Both the position numbers and the translations under genes were made by a program. DNA of 50,444 bases from Hypsibius dujardini (taxonomy: Eukaryota > Tardigrada > Eutardigrada > Parachela > Hypsibiidae): positions 1-50,444 of the forward strand of contig LRSR01005713.1 of assembly GCA_001579985.1 (NCBI GenBank). The letters are read 5' to 3'. The notes below the pieces were generated by a model. It had not been told where the DNA came from. It did not search any database and saw nothing but the letters and a program-made list of their open reading frames with translations. Shown piece after piece: positions 33,679 through 48,598 of this stretch (its first letter is position 1; each line of letters opens with the position of its first letter).

Positions 33679-35340
33679 CTAGACTAAAGGGATTAGGTCA
33701 CCAATTTGCCTGTTCTGAAATTCGTATCAAGAAAGTTTTGCAGCTTTACTAAACCATTACAATGGCGAGCAAAAGAACAACTGAAGAAGTGCGAGTTCTG
33801 GATAGTTTTCCTCTGGTATAGTGAGAAGGAGAATGGATATTGCGTGTTGGCAAGATCATTGTAGAGCGATAGTCCAAAAATACCAACGTATGTTTGAATA
33901 TAGTGAATTATTTTTGCTCATTCGAGAATGACTAGTGACGGTGAATTTATTACACCTGTTCTGCAAAGCTCTCTGCTCTATTACTTAGAAAATTTTAGGA
34001 TGGACTCGCTTGCACGAACGTGCTCACAAATGACGGAGCGCTCGTGATCCCTACGATAATTCATGTTGTTATTTACGGGGCTCTTATTAATTACTAGCCA
34101 CATTGAAAGATATTATGTTGAAAATTGATGGTTTTTCAGGGGATTAGCAAAAATTGGGAGGAGTTCAAGAGCTCCTTGTCATTTTAAACGTGAATATCGA
34201 CAAGTCTGGAAAGATTTAAGATTTTGAGGGATGACTTGAGACGACTGCAAATCGCATCAGTGACTTTTAAGGCTTTTATATTTTGATGCGAGGAACACAG
34301 GTAAGACGCAGCGCATGTAAGGACCATCTAATTATGATGAAAATAGCAAACGTTCAGGGAAAATATATAATTACAGGGGTGTTCGCCACTGTCGGCCCTA
34401 ATCATGGAGGATAGATACAAGAGAGCAAGGACGTTTAGAAGGCGAGCCATGTTATCACACAAACACAAAACAATAGACAGCAGCAGAAACGAAGGACATA
34501 CACTTGGTGATTCCATCAGAAGAATGGGGAGAGAAGAACGAGAAGAGAAGGACATGGAACCCCGGTCAGGGGTAGTTAATTTGTCATAAACAAACAGCCA
34601 TAAACAAACACAATTACGAGCGCAACAACAGACTCGAAATAGGTACATTACATTTGGCGACTCAGTATAAAATTTCCCGTACCTGACTACTTTTGCAGAC
34701 ACGCCTCCAAGTTTCCATTTTGCCCTTTGATTATGCAGTACACGTACTGAGAAACTAAATGTTAAACACGGTATGGTTTTCACGTACTGGGTCATCAGTC
34801 AATGACGTTGTATATTGCAAACATTGGCATAGAAACGGCAGGGATACCCGCGGCAACTCTGGGTAACAAAGGGGTAACAAAGCTCACATGAGGAACGTTT
34901 TTTTTGTAAAGCAGTTTTTTATATCCCCGGGTAGGGCCAGTTATTTGTGATTACGAAGGAAAGTTGCATTGTGAAATTAGACTTGAATTGGGGATTACCA
35001 GTTGCGTTTTTTCTCACTCTTACACGAAAACAGTTTCGAAGCATGGTGTGCATCTTAGCGGCTTCACGCTAACCTCCATGGCTGCCGTGTGCAAGTGGTT
35101 TACAAGCTGTTCGCTTTTGTGACGGCTATGGGCCCTGAGTTAACGGCCCGCAGCACCATCATAATTGCCGATTTCGACAATGACTCAATACTTGTCTGGA
35201 TCCTTTACACCTTAATTTAGTACGACCCTCACCGGTACGTTAATCATTATAGAATGCCAATTGTTCATAAAGTATGTTATTCTCTTTCATGTGCAGGTCC
35301 TCGCATCCATAATCCGGTGATGGCCTGTGTGCCGGAAAAT
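33679..35340. other. Mostly intergenic
   Basis: No domain-bearing gene apart from a possible small secreted peptide at 34333-34450. Purine-rich stretch around 34490-34560. Confidence 0.4.
34333..34450 (-). CDS. Possible small secreted peptide or first exon
   Basis: ATG at 34450 opens MARLLNVLALLYLSSMIRA, a good signal peptide, then DSGEHPCNYIF and a short tail to a stop (about 40 residues, two cysteines). A donor-like T|GTAATT lies after HPC, so it may be the first exon of a longer gene. No homology recognised. Confidence 0.3.
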
Positions 35341-35356
35341 CGTTGAAGTCGACAAC

Positions 35357-35469
35357 TAAGAATGCAGGCCGATGGGAATTTGATGATCTACCGGCAGTGT
35401 GACGATGAACCTATTTGGGCCACTAAAACCGACTCTGGCACGTCACGTGTCGAAGGGGAGATGATGTAG
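35357..35469 (+). pseudogene. B-type (mannose-binding) lectin repeat, copy 1, broken
   Basis: RMQADGNLMIYRQCDDEPIW is a typical B-lectin strand (xMQxDGNLVxY...xIWAT). The frame then meets TAG at 35467-35469 exactly where a second MQTDGNL-type strand (read as MM-stop-TDGNL) begins, followed shortly by a second stop. No start or signal peptide is seen, so it is a remnant. Confidence 0.55.
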
Positions 35470-35538
35470 ACAGATGGAAATCTATGAGGATCCTAAACGA
35501 GCCCCTGGTTAAGTAGCCATTTTACATCCTGGAAGCAT

Positions 35539-36078
35539 ATGGAAAAGCACAGAGCTTTTTATTATTTTTCGTTTGTGGTGATCTTGAATCCTGGCGACAG
35601 GATGACCAAGGGACAGAAGAAGTACTCAAAAACTAAATCCTGTACAATGATTCTTCACAAGGATGGTTTCCTGGTGTTACTCCGCCAGTGCAACGGAGCA
35701 GCCATCCTTGCAGTTCGACAATGGCTAGATAGTCCTGAAGGATTGGGATTCAGCCTTGACGCTTGTATATTGCAACTGGTGATGGGTTTTGATGGGAAGA
35801 CGTCGCCCTGCGTGTGGACAAGTCAAATGATAACTGCGGGACTTTTTTCAGCGGCACAGGCAATAAGTCGATCTTGGTGGATTACGTATCCCTGCCCAGT
35901 TTCTATGACTAATACCGTAAGTAGAGACCACCCACACCGAGTGGAGATTTTTTTACCAAAAACCGACATTTTTCTAATTTTTTTAGGTACTGAAATTGGG
36001 TCAGAATTTAACGGCCGGCCAGTCCCTATTCTCGCAAAGGAAAAAGATGATACTAAATATACTAAGTATAAAGAATAA
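35539..36078 (+). pseudogene. B-lectin copy 2 (diverged)
   Basis: An open frame of 179 codons. Residues about 16-60 read VILNPGDRMTKGQKKYSKTK then SCTMILHKDGFLVLL, the LxPGxxLxxGxxxxS...LxMxxDGxLVL pattern of bulb-type lectins. A second strand (ACILQLVMGFDGKTSPCVW) follows, then unrelated sequence. The Q-D-N-Y binding residues are mostly replaced. It has no signal peptide and its 3' half does not look like lectin, so it is an exon or fragment rather than a full gene. Confidence 0.45.
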
Positions 36079-36140
36079 CGGTACCTAAGGCCTCGCCATC
36101 AGTGCGATCAAAAATCTGTCTGGGGAATTTCCTCCACTAA

Positions 36141-36342
36141 TCTTCGAACGAAGGGCGCTCCGTTGATCGTGATCATGCAGGCAAACGGCAGTTTAGAAAT
36201 GTATGATTCCAGTAACGTCCTTATTTGGACATCGGGGACAGATGGAGCGCAGTTTGCAAGTGCTAATTTGCGAGTGAACGTTGCCATCTGTATTGCCAGA
36301 AGCGGCTCGCAATGCCTTTGGAGTTCCGGCGGATTTGGTTGA
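36141..36342 (+). pseudogene. B-lectin copy 3
   Basis: LIVIMQANGSLEMYDSSNVL then IWTSGTD, AQFASANLRVN and SGSQCLWSSGGFG before TGA. The MQxxGxLxxY...xxWxSxT pattern is classical. The 5' part cannot be joined in frame to copy 2. Confidence 0.5.
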
Positions 36343-37252
36343 TGTGATCCGGTTTACTACAAAACACACCAAGACGCCCAATGTATTTATGGCTTCAGGA
36401 ATAAGCTTAAGCGTCCTTATAGCAGAAATTCATTTGATTTGAACCAATCAGATTCTTTGCACGCAGAGATTTGTGCAGAAAAGTTAAGAGTTAAAATGCA
36501 GCTACTCTTAGGGGCGTTAAAGCTTGCTAATTTGCACTGTTATTTGGCTAATTAAAACTCAATAAACTTTCTGGTTTTCAAGAATAACAAGCAAGGAACC
36601 AATGGGGTTCTTTTTTTCACTGATTTGCTCACTAATTGTGCGATCCAGTGGTGTAAGTGGTCGAAGTGACTTATACTTAAGTACTGTGTAAGTAAAGTGA
36701 AGTACTTAAGTCGGAAGACATATGGCCGTAGACTAGAGAGCGAGTGTGTCCTCGTCTTCCAGTCAATTCCAGTCAAGTGTTCAGTAACAAGTACTCTTGT
36801 GTGGCGTCACAGTTGGCATGCTTTGGCATCGAACTCATGTAACATTTTTTTGTTTTGATTAAGTACAATACTCGAATCTCTTGAAAACTTAACAAAATTT
36901 GGAGCCCTGCCCATCGGTGATTAGGTATCAAAATATTTGTGCAGGTTGCTGAACTCTGAGAGGTCAAATCTGACAATCGGATATCGACTGCTTAGTCAAG
37001 CTTGAACGTATATCCTAATAACTTTGTACTGCAATCTCATATTTTTTTCGGTCACATATATCCCTTGATTAACAAGGTGGTTATTTATTATTCTAAACGT
37101 TAGCACAGCAAGACATACAAATTAAAAACTGAAATCGAACTCCTCAACTCAATTAACCTCAATTAACTTGCCTTAGTAAGTGCGACTGTAATCCACAAGA
37201 TTTTTAGGAGATAATAAGGAAAATTGACTTCGTTCAACCTTATTTAAGGCAT

Positions 37253-37758
37253 GACTGTTCAATGTAGTTATACTCAAGGCGGGTGAAAGACTAATAACCA
37301 GTACGACCATATTTTCACAGCGGGACACTTGCAGACTGCAATTTCAACCGGGTGCTGATCTTCGTTTCCAACGAAAATTCGATAGTGCAACCATCTTTTC
37401 TCTGAGAAATGAAAACCTTTTCTTCGAATAAATGTACAAATCCGTCGGATTCGGAGTCTCTGAAATTGGTGATCTGAAAGCGTATGGAGTAAATATCACC
37501 ATTCACACGTTAAACAACGTCACGCGGCGAATGCGTTGCGATACTGCCGACAAAACAGCTCTTCGCCTCGATGATAAGTGTATCCTTGGCCTCTATAAGA
37601 ACAAATCCTGTTTATGGACTTCAAGTGGACTCTTGGCGGATCTCAACGATCTTGGCGGATCCATGTCCGTTGAGATTAGCGAAGGAGAAACAGTCTCAGA
37701 TAAGCCAGGGGCGTGTCCCCTATCATGTTGCAAGGTCGTGCAAAACCAGGGAGATTAG
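37253..37758 (+). pseudogene. B-lectin copy 4 with one in-frame stop
   Basis: The frame VVILKAGERLITSTTIFSQR then TCRLQFQPGADLRF leads to NENLFFE, TAA at 37429-37431, and then, in the same frame, MYKSVGFGVSEIGDLKAYGV ... DDKCILGLYKNKSCLWTSSG and a cysteine-containing end (CPLSCCKVV). The single TAA is the only interruption in about 165 codons. Either a recent pseudogene or a sequencing error. Confidence 0.55.
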
Positions 37759-38051
37759 AGAGTTTGAATTAGCGAAATAAGCGCTGCAAATAAGTGAACA
37801 TTGAATACCCTTACCGTACCGTTGTACCGTGCGGTATAACATTTGCAAGAACTCTCTATTAATCAAAGATATTGTACTTCGGCAATTCTCTCTTCTCCGG
37901 TGAATCGATGTGGTCTTCGATGTTGTTGATGTGATGTCTTAACAAGTCAACCCCTTATGGTAGGACCAGGGGGTGGACAAGGGGACAAAATGCAGTGGCT
38001 GAGTTGTATGAGTGAAAGCAAATGCGGCGCCCCAGGTCCATGAGATAGGAC

Positions 38052-38100
38052 ACAGACAGAGAGACAGAGAGACAAACAGACAAACAGACAGACAGACAAT
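38052..38100. repeat. GACA/GACAGAGA microsatellite
   Basis: GACAGAGAGACAGAGAGACA followed by AAACAGACAAACAGACAGAC; ends 35 bp before the calmodulin pseudogene. Confidence 0.85.
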
Positions 38101-38131
38101 GCTGTTATACAAGATTTGTTACTATATTACA

Positions 38132-38648
38132 ATGATGCACAAACTAATAGGCGCCCAGGTTGACGAGTTCATAGAAGCCTTCTCCATATTTGACAAGGAC
38201 AGCGACGACACGATCACTAACAAGGAACTGGGAACGATGATGCAATCACTCGGACAGAATCCCACCGAGGCTGAGCTGCAGTAATTGACGAAGATAGTAA
38301 GGAGGACGGCTTGTGAAATCTCACTAAGCCTATTTACTCATCAATTGTACCAATGCCTACTAGTCTCGCGGGCAATGGCACGATTGATTCTCCGAGTTCC
38401 GCAGAATAATGGCGCACAAGATCAAGGAGACGGAAAGCGAGGAGGAAATTCGCGAGGTGACCCGTTTCTTCGACAAGGACGGTGATGGATTCATCTCCGC
38501 CGAGGCGTTGCGTCATTTGATGACCAATCTGTGTGAGAAAGTGACCGACGAGGAGCCGGAGAAGATGATTAACGAAGCGGATCTTGACGGCGACGGGCAG
38601 GTTAATTATGAAGAGTTTGAAGCCATGAGGACTAGCCATTCTGATTGA
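38132..38648 (+). pseudogene. Calmodulin-like pseudogene
   Basis: Begins [17 protein letters not shown], co-linear with the calmodulin N-terminus. EF-hand 1 is nearly complete ([18 protein letters not shown]). After PTEAELQ the frame shifts and meets stops; remnants of EF-hand 2 can be read in another frame ([10 protein letters not shown]; later GNGTID). The frame reopens at 38409 with a good EF-hand 3 ([17 protein letters not shown]) and EF-hand 4 ([13 protein letters not shown]). Continuity over the first 41 codons suggests a retrocopy, but an inserted stretch of about 70-90 bp between the EF-hand 2 pieces has intron-like ends (GTAAGG...CTACTAG). Confidence 0.75.
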
Positions 38649-38774
38649 TTGCGCATTTGACGCTATAAATCGTTCCTTCTTCACCATCGGTCAAAGCTCA
38701 CAAGGTAAATATTTACCGGTGTCAGCCTGAAATTGGGCCCAACTTTTCTTATGGATACAACTTTTGAAATTATG

Positions 38775-39401
38775 ACTGGTCCCCCTCGGTTCCCTTTTTG
38801 AGATGGAGAAAATCGGGGAAGATTCTTATTACGGCAGCCGCTTTAAAGCTTTTACCGTAACATTGACTGATTGAATTATGAAATTATTTTGTTTGTTTAC
38901 CCATTCAACGGTCAGGTAAACAAAAAATCGATGGGTAAATCATTTAAAAAACAAGTCGGGACCAAAGAAATTATAACCGGCATCTTCAAATCCGTTTCAA
39001 CAACAGTCGAAGCAAATTTTTGAAATAAATTTCTTATCCGCAATTTGGTGGAACGGAGAAGATTACTGATTCTTTTTTTTTGTTTATGAACGTTACTGTA
39101 CTGTGTTTAATCAATCAATCAATCTTGTTGCAAGAGCATTAAAGTGGCTGCCGCAATAGGAATCTTCACCCAATTTTTGTCCATCTCGAACAGGGAACCG
39201 AGTGGGACCCCCATGTGGCCCCGATTATTGAATGATTTACCCATCGATTTTTGTTTACCTGAACCGTTGAATGGGTAAACTAACAAAATAATTTTCATGA
39301 TTTAATCAATCAGTGCTATGATGAAAGCTTTAAAGCGGCTACCGTAATAAGAATCCTCCCCGATTTTTTTCATCTCAAACAGGAAACCGAGGGGGACCAG
39401 T
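38775..39401. repeat. 627-bp foldback element with about 180-bp inverted arms
   Basis: The left arm (38775-38950: ACTGGTCCCCCTCGGTTCCC ... GTTTACCCATTCAACGGT ... ATCGATGGGTAAATCATT) is repeated inverted at 39225-39401. A third, partial copy, inverted like the right arm, sits at about 39120-39220 (CTGCCGCAATAGGAATCTTC ... GGGAACCGAG). No open frame. A foldback or MITE-type element lying between lectin copies 4 and 5. Confidence 0.75.
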
Positions 39402-39930
39402 TATATTTCTAAAATCATGGTTTGATAGATGGTATTCTCTTGTCAGTCGGACGTTTTGTGACTATCCAATCATCTGAACTGCATATTCTGTTTAAATCGT
39501 TGCGCTTTTACAATGAAACAAAAACACTGTTTAGTGAACATACGGCTCTTTGTACGGTGAGTAGGTGCACAACGCACATGAGGAATATGTTGAGACTACA
39601 CCCCGTGCGTTTTTATTTTGTCAGTAAGACAGCGGGCTTTATATATCGTCACGAGAAAACCTTCGATTTGCCATCGGGCATCTCAAACCGATAGTACAAC
39701 GGAGAAATTCCATCGCGCAGCGTTTGAAACAGGTTCCGTGCTATTCTACAGACCGGAAACTCTGACAAATGTTTTTTCACTACTTTATACAAAGGCAGAA
39801 AGTCGAAAATATTACGATGTCGTTTGGACCGATGAGAAAGTCACAAATGACAGCGACTCATGAGAGAAATACCAATACTTGTGCAGTTTTTATGTTTAAG
39901 CAAAAAAAGATTTAGGTTTTCCATTTTGGT

Positions 39931-40537
39931 ATGGGTCTCCCATTTCTACTTCCACAACTACATGGTCTATATATCACTACTCTAATTACCGTTATCATCT
40001 CCGTCACCCCTTCATCAGCAGCAGCATGTTGTCAGGATAACAATAACCACTGTGGTGCAGCCCTGTCATCGCTATGCCAGTCCTCCAACCTTTTGTCCGA
40101 CGCTCTTTACATTTGCGAGGAAGGAGGCGATCCAAGTTTGATCCGTAAATGCCTTAATGGATGTGAAACCCGCGTAGAAGGCAACGATATTTGCAAGCAT
40201 GATCCAGTAGACAGTAAAAAAGCCTCGCAGCTGCTGTCTGGCACCGCGTTACAACGGGGACAGAGCCTCCTTTCTCCGGGTAAGAAGACAAAACTGTCAA
40301 TGAAGATAAATGGGAGACCTCGACGTGTCCATTATTGGTAGAGATCTAACGAAAAAATCAGTATGGTCGACTGGAAGCAGCTCACTAGCACAAACATCCC
40401 TGTCGGTTAATTTGTTACAAAATGGTGACTTGGTCAGGCTTAGTGAAAAGGATGAAACGATGTATAGACTTGGCACAAAATATGCTGGTGCTTCGCTGTG
40501 GGTGCAAAATGGGGGTTCATTATGCCTTGCAAATTAG
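39931..40537 (+). pseudogene. Secreted B-lectin, copy 5, cysteine-rich N-terminus, one frameshift
   Basis: ATG at 39931 gives a signal anchor (LYITTLITVIISVTPSSAAA), then a cysteine-rich module with spacing CCQDNNNHC...LC...YIC...KC...GC...IC, ending near KHDP. The lectin starts at LLSGTALQRGQSLLSPGKKT and reaches MKIN. There, in the GGG at 40312-40314, one extra base shifts the frame; in the +1 frame the lectin continues without a break (GDLDVSIIGRDLTKKSVWST, then SVNLLQNGDLVRLS) to the stop at 40537. This copy shows what the ancestral gene looked like: secreted, Cys module plus lectin. Pseudogene, sequencing error or recoding cannot be told apart here. Confidence 0.65.
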
Positions 40538-41297
40538 CTGAATGGGAACTGCTTGTAGACATCAGTTGCTGCAGTAACATCAACGCCAATTTCAAAATTG
40601 ATTCCACGTAAGAACTAAGACTGCCTCCTGCGTATTTTTACATGGGTAAATACTAGGCCGAAAAGAGTGTATTTTCAAAGTACGAGCAGGCAGATGCTCG
40701 TAAAGAATTTTTTGAAGGTGAAAGCAGGACATTTGATGGTCTAGCCAGGTGGTGAGGAAAGGGACATAATTCATGTTTTCTTCCGAAATTAATTCAAAAA
40801 TCGGCTTTACTGTACATTTTGAACTATTGGGGTGTGGGGTCTTATTTCCCCGGACAAGTATATGATCTCTTAATAATTACCATTTAAGCAAGAAGGCATT
40901 CAACACCACGCCAAATTTGATGGAACAACTGACATTTTTGAAAATGTTTTGACATCCATTGGGGTTGAAAATCAGTTCTCCTACACCTTTACGCGTTTCA
41001 TCCATGGTGGTCGAAATCAGATCTCTTACATTGCTACGCGTTTCAAAATAATTAGGGATCAATTAGTGAGTTTTTCTATTCAATTTCGAAAAAAAGAACT
41101 TCACCCCTTTGTCCACCCCTTAGCCCTACCATTAAGGGCCCTAGTTCCGACTTGTTAGTACCATAAACGAGCCTCTGCGAGCCGAGAAGGCCATACCTGC
41201 CTCAACAATTGATATTATACATTGCTCGAAAACGCGTACGGGGTTTGTAAATCAGAATACCTTCCGATATTGTTTTACTTGTCATCTCAATTTTCAG
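40538..41297. other. Intergenic or 5' region of the astacin
   Basis: A short direct repeat (TCAGTTCTCCTACACCTTTACGCGTTTCA near 40972 and TCAGATCTCTTACATTGCTACGCGTTTCA near 41017; each shown form is two 29-base halves sharing ACGCGTTTCA) lies here. The signal-peptide exon of the astacin should be in this stretch but I could not identify it. Confidence 0.35.
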
Positions 41298-42771
41298 GCC
41301 GCAATATTACTAAGACTGGGCCAGCGGCAGAAGGTAGTAATAATGGAATCGATAAAGAATTAATGGAATGGATAGCCACCGGTGGATTAAGACCGGTAAG
41401 CTCATTTCGTGATAATTCAACATGAAAGGTACCGTAGGTTTAATCAATCTTGTCGTAGGGCTCAACATCTGATCTTGGGGTATGGTCGGATGGAGTGGTG
41501 CCATATAGTTTCTCTAGAACTTTTATGGGTAAGGCTCACTCGCTTCAGCTAAGGCGTTGAGGATTAATATTGCGGGATTTGCAAAGTTTTTGTGGTATTT
41601 AGAGCATCACCATTACCACATGCTGGTGCTGAAGGCTATGGAGGGATTTGAAAACTCCACATGCATTCGTTTTGTTCAACGGACAACTCAAAAGGATTAT
41701 TTGACGATCTTTGCCGATCCAATCGGGTAAGCACACCTTAAGTTAATTCGTATTCACATGATGGTATACTACGATGTGCTCTGTTTCAAAGATGTTTTTC
41801 AAATTTCGGCAACATACATCATGGTCCACAGAGAGTTGGCCTCAGTATATCAAGTAAGCAGGAATATTCGACTGGTCATAGAAACAAGAAACGTATGTGG
41901 ACAATCATGTTTCGACTTTCCGTATAGAGTGTTTTCCGGACGACCACTACGGGATCGCCCAGAGCTCGCTGATGCGTACCCTAGGTCTATAATTCTGCAC
42001 GACTCCATGTGGCAGTCATATGCTGCTCATAACGCTGTACTGTATTTTTTATTCCCTTAGGGTTTTACCAGGAGCATGCACGGATTGATCGAGATGAATA
42101 TGTGGATATTAATTTTTCCAATATCGCAACAGGTCAGTCGCAAAGGGACTACATGTTGTTCGGTAGGAAAAATTACTCAGAAATTGTTTTAGACGACAGA
42201 GACCAGTTCCAGAAGTATGAGAACAACACGGGATTTGGGGAACCGTATGATTTCGATTCTATTTTGCATTATGGGATGTTTGATTCGGCCATTGACCCGT
42301 CAGTGTGGACCATAAGACCGAAAGAAAAGCACAAAGACAAGCAGATTGGTCAGCGGCTGCAACTGAGCCCCGGTGATATAAGAAAAATCAACAAACTGTA
42401 CAATTGCACTGCGGATTTGCTTCGAGCTCCGAGTACCGCTGCCACTACGACAGGTCAGTTTGTGTGATGTTAATATACTAGACATGTTTTAGTTGATTCG
42501 TGAAAAATCGCAACTAGAAGCTTAGTGTTCCTTGTTTTATATGAACGGTTCCAAAGAGGTGGAATGGAGACATTTTAGAAAGTATAATCCACAACATTTA
42601 ATTACTGTTTTTCCAGGTCGCCCTATTTGCGTGAGTACTACGTATTTTGGAGCCTGTGTTGATAACAACATAGAATGCAGTCAAGCCTGCGAGGAAAACG
42701 GTCAAGGCCATGGAAAATGTGGTAAATACAGAAGCTCCTCGATTTGCATCTGTGACAAGTGTTCATCTTAG
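41298..42771 (+). pseudogene. Astacin-type metalloprotease, site broken, with C-terminal CSalphabeta module
   Basis: Exons 41298-41395 (prodomain), 41459-41528 (GVWSDGVVPYSFSRTFMG), 41603-41726 (AMEGFENSTCIRFVQRTTQK), 41928-about 42027 (GRPLRDRPELADAYPRS), 42061-42453 and 42617-42771; phases agree across all but the fourth/fifth junction. Exon 5 has the zinc-site tail FYQEHARIDRDEYVDINFSN and the Met-turn SILHYGMF. Exon 4, which should give HExxHxxG, instead reads HDSMWQS, and its donor is ATATGC where GTATGC is expected. So zinc binding and splicing both look lost. The last exon encodes an eight-cysteine module, CVSTTYFGAC...ECSQAC...KC...CICDKC, with the CxxxC/CxC signature of cysteine-stabilised alpha-beta peptides and drosomycin-like spacing. 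Inactive protease or pseudogene. Confidence 0.65.
42617..42771 (+). CDS. Exon for the eight-cysteine CSalphabeta (defensin/drosomycin-like) module
   Basis: Strong acceptor TTTTTCCAG and phase match to the astacin exon (ACAG|GTCAGT). Cysteines follow C-x8-C-x6-C-x3-C-x9-C-x8-C-x-C-x2-C. In arthropods, plants and fungi this pattern belongs to antimicrobial or antifungal peptides, and related folds occur in ion-channel ligands. Whether it has any such activity here is unknown. Confidence 0.6.
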
Positions 42772-43563
42772 TCCATGGATAAGTTTTGGTTGATTGAGAA
42801 TTTCCCGGACGCGTCTTGTGACAAAAATTTACGATGAGCTGCCTGGGTTTATGTTTTCCATTAACTGCATTTAATGTCCCACGTTTTCGCCAAGCAATGG
42901 AAAACACAACAGAAGCAATAATCAAGCTATCATAAGTCACTTAATGGTTTAAAATTTACACATCTATAAGGCATTCAGGAGATGGTCCAGTTCATATTTT
43001 TCAGTTCCCATGGTGAAGAGACCTAGCAATGGAAACAGGTTCGAAAAATGGTTCCTTCTCCGGTTCCTGTTCCTTTCCTTGAGTAGAACTTGTCGGTTCG
43101 TTTCATTCGGTTCCAAAATGTAGCCGGTTCCTGGCGGTTCGATTCTTTTTTTTCCGATCCGGTTCCCTGGATCCGGTTCCAACTGGTTCGGTTCCGGTTC
43201 GGTCCGGTTATCGGTTGGAACCGGTTCCGTTTTCAGCAGTCTTTTTTGGAACTAAATTGGAAGAACCGATTTAACCGGTTTAGTTAAACAGATCGGCCGG
43301 TTCTTGTCATCCCTTGATACTGGATATCCTCTTAAAATGGAACATAAACCCAAACCGAAAATGTAAGAACGTCTCAGGCATATGTTGTGCTGCCCTAAAA
43401 GCAAAACCAGCAAAATGAAATTATGAAAGCAGCATGGTATAATAAAAGCAGTTCAAATTTGTGTCGAACTGAATGTAACAGAAATTTTCTCGAATGCCGA
43501 TCTTGGCTTTGGCGGCTGGTATCGCGCCCCGAGTCGGGGTTTGCCTTTGCAGCTTAAAATCTC
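42772..43563. other. Intergenic and 3' UTR of the reductase; GGTTC-rich tract
   Basis: Nothing coding seen. It contains the GGTTCC tract listed separately. The stretch 43421-43680 is open on the minus strand but lies downstream of the reductase stop. Confidence 0.5.
43018..43310. repeat. Degenerate GGTTCC-rich low-complexity tract
   Basis: More than 20 copies of CGGTTC/GGTTCC or its complement GAACC, irregularly spaced, within about 290 bp (for example CCGGTTCCAACTGGTTCGGT). An old simple satellite. Confidence 0.75.
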
Positions 43564-43614
43564 CATCGGATGTGCATCGCCGGACGTGCCGGTTGAGATA
43601 AATCACATCGTCAT
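43564..43614 (-). promoter_or_regulatory. Candidate SECIS element in the 3' UTR of the reductase
   Basis: Read on the minus strand: ATGAC, helix GATGTG, then ATTTATCTCAA, a mini-stem CCGG/CCGG, the return strand CACATC and finally CGAT. It lies 126 nt beyond the stop codon. The ATGA...AA...(N)GAT signature and form-2 mini-stem are those of eukaryotic SECIS elements. Against it: 16 nt separate the quartet from AA (usually about 11) and the helix has only six clear pairs. A SECIS must exist somewhere near if the UGA is decoded. Confidence 0.4.
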
Positions 43615-43739
43615 AAGTAGCGATCCCATGCAGGATGCTCGAGATTCTCACAGAACAAGCAGAACCCCTGTGAATCTGCACGCACTTCCAGACAGCGAGT
43701 GATGATGGAGGATTGCTGACTGGAAGTGCTGCAGGCGTC

Positions 43740-47948
<4,209 letters not shown>

Positions 47949-48598
47949 GGCGGTGTGGATAAAACTTCGTTCGGTGACTTGGGACTGTAGTTGATCGGTG
48001 GATTGAAAGGGTGACGGCTTGACTACGTGACAAATCGGCACGAAGCGATGATGGAAACGTCGCCCGACGGTGGGGCGAGGATAATCCGGGAAGGGATCGT
48101 TTTGCTGTTGCTGCAGGCGAAGGCGTCGGTCTTCCTTCCCTGCCGCCGCCCAGGGGATTGAGGCATTGATCCCCGTGATGAAGGATGCTTAGGAACGCGG
48201 GCTGGAGCTAGGTAGAGAGGCACGAGAGAGTTTGATCAGCAAAAAGGTTTGATCAGTGTTTGAAGAGTGAGAGTGATCTGTGGGACAGGTGTGTGGGGGA
48301 GAGTCGATAGCTTGAATTTTGGCGGCCAAGTGAGAGAGGGTAAAGCAAATGCGTGAAAAGTGCGCCGTAATGTGCAGGGGTGATTGTTGAAGTGGTGCGC
48401 TCATCGCACCGTCACAACAACTGTAATTGAAATGTTGTGTCGTGTAGCTTTTAGTATGATTTATTAGCTTCCGGTGAGCGCGGAAGTTGAATAGACAGAC
48501 GTAGGTCAAGGAGACGTGCATGTATACAGCCCTAAATGCAGTGGATGTTGAACCGCAAAACTACGTATGGCGAATAAAAATAACCAGATTCGGCTATC

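Noticed and set aside
38281-38400. A genuine intron in the calmodulin copy
   Set aside because: Donor and acceptor look fair, but joining them does not restore the EF-hand 2 frame, so decay fits better.
43421-43739. Open frame continuing past the reductase end without selenocysteine
   Set aside because: It runs in a different frame from the conserved reductase sequence; the correct frame ends GC-UGA-G-TAA.
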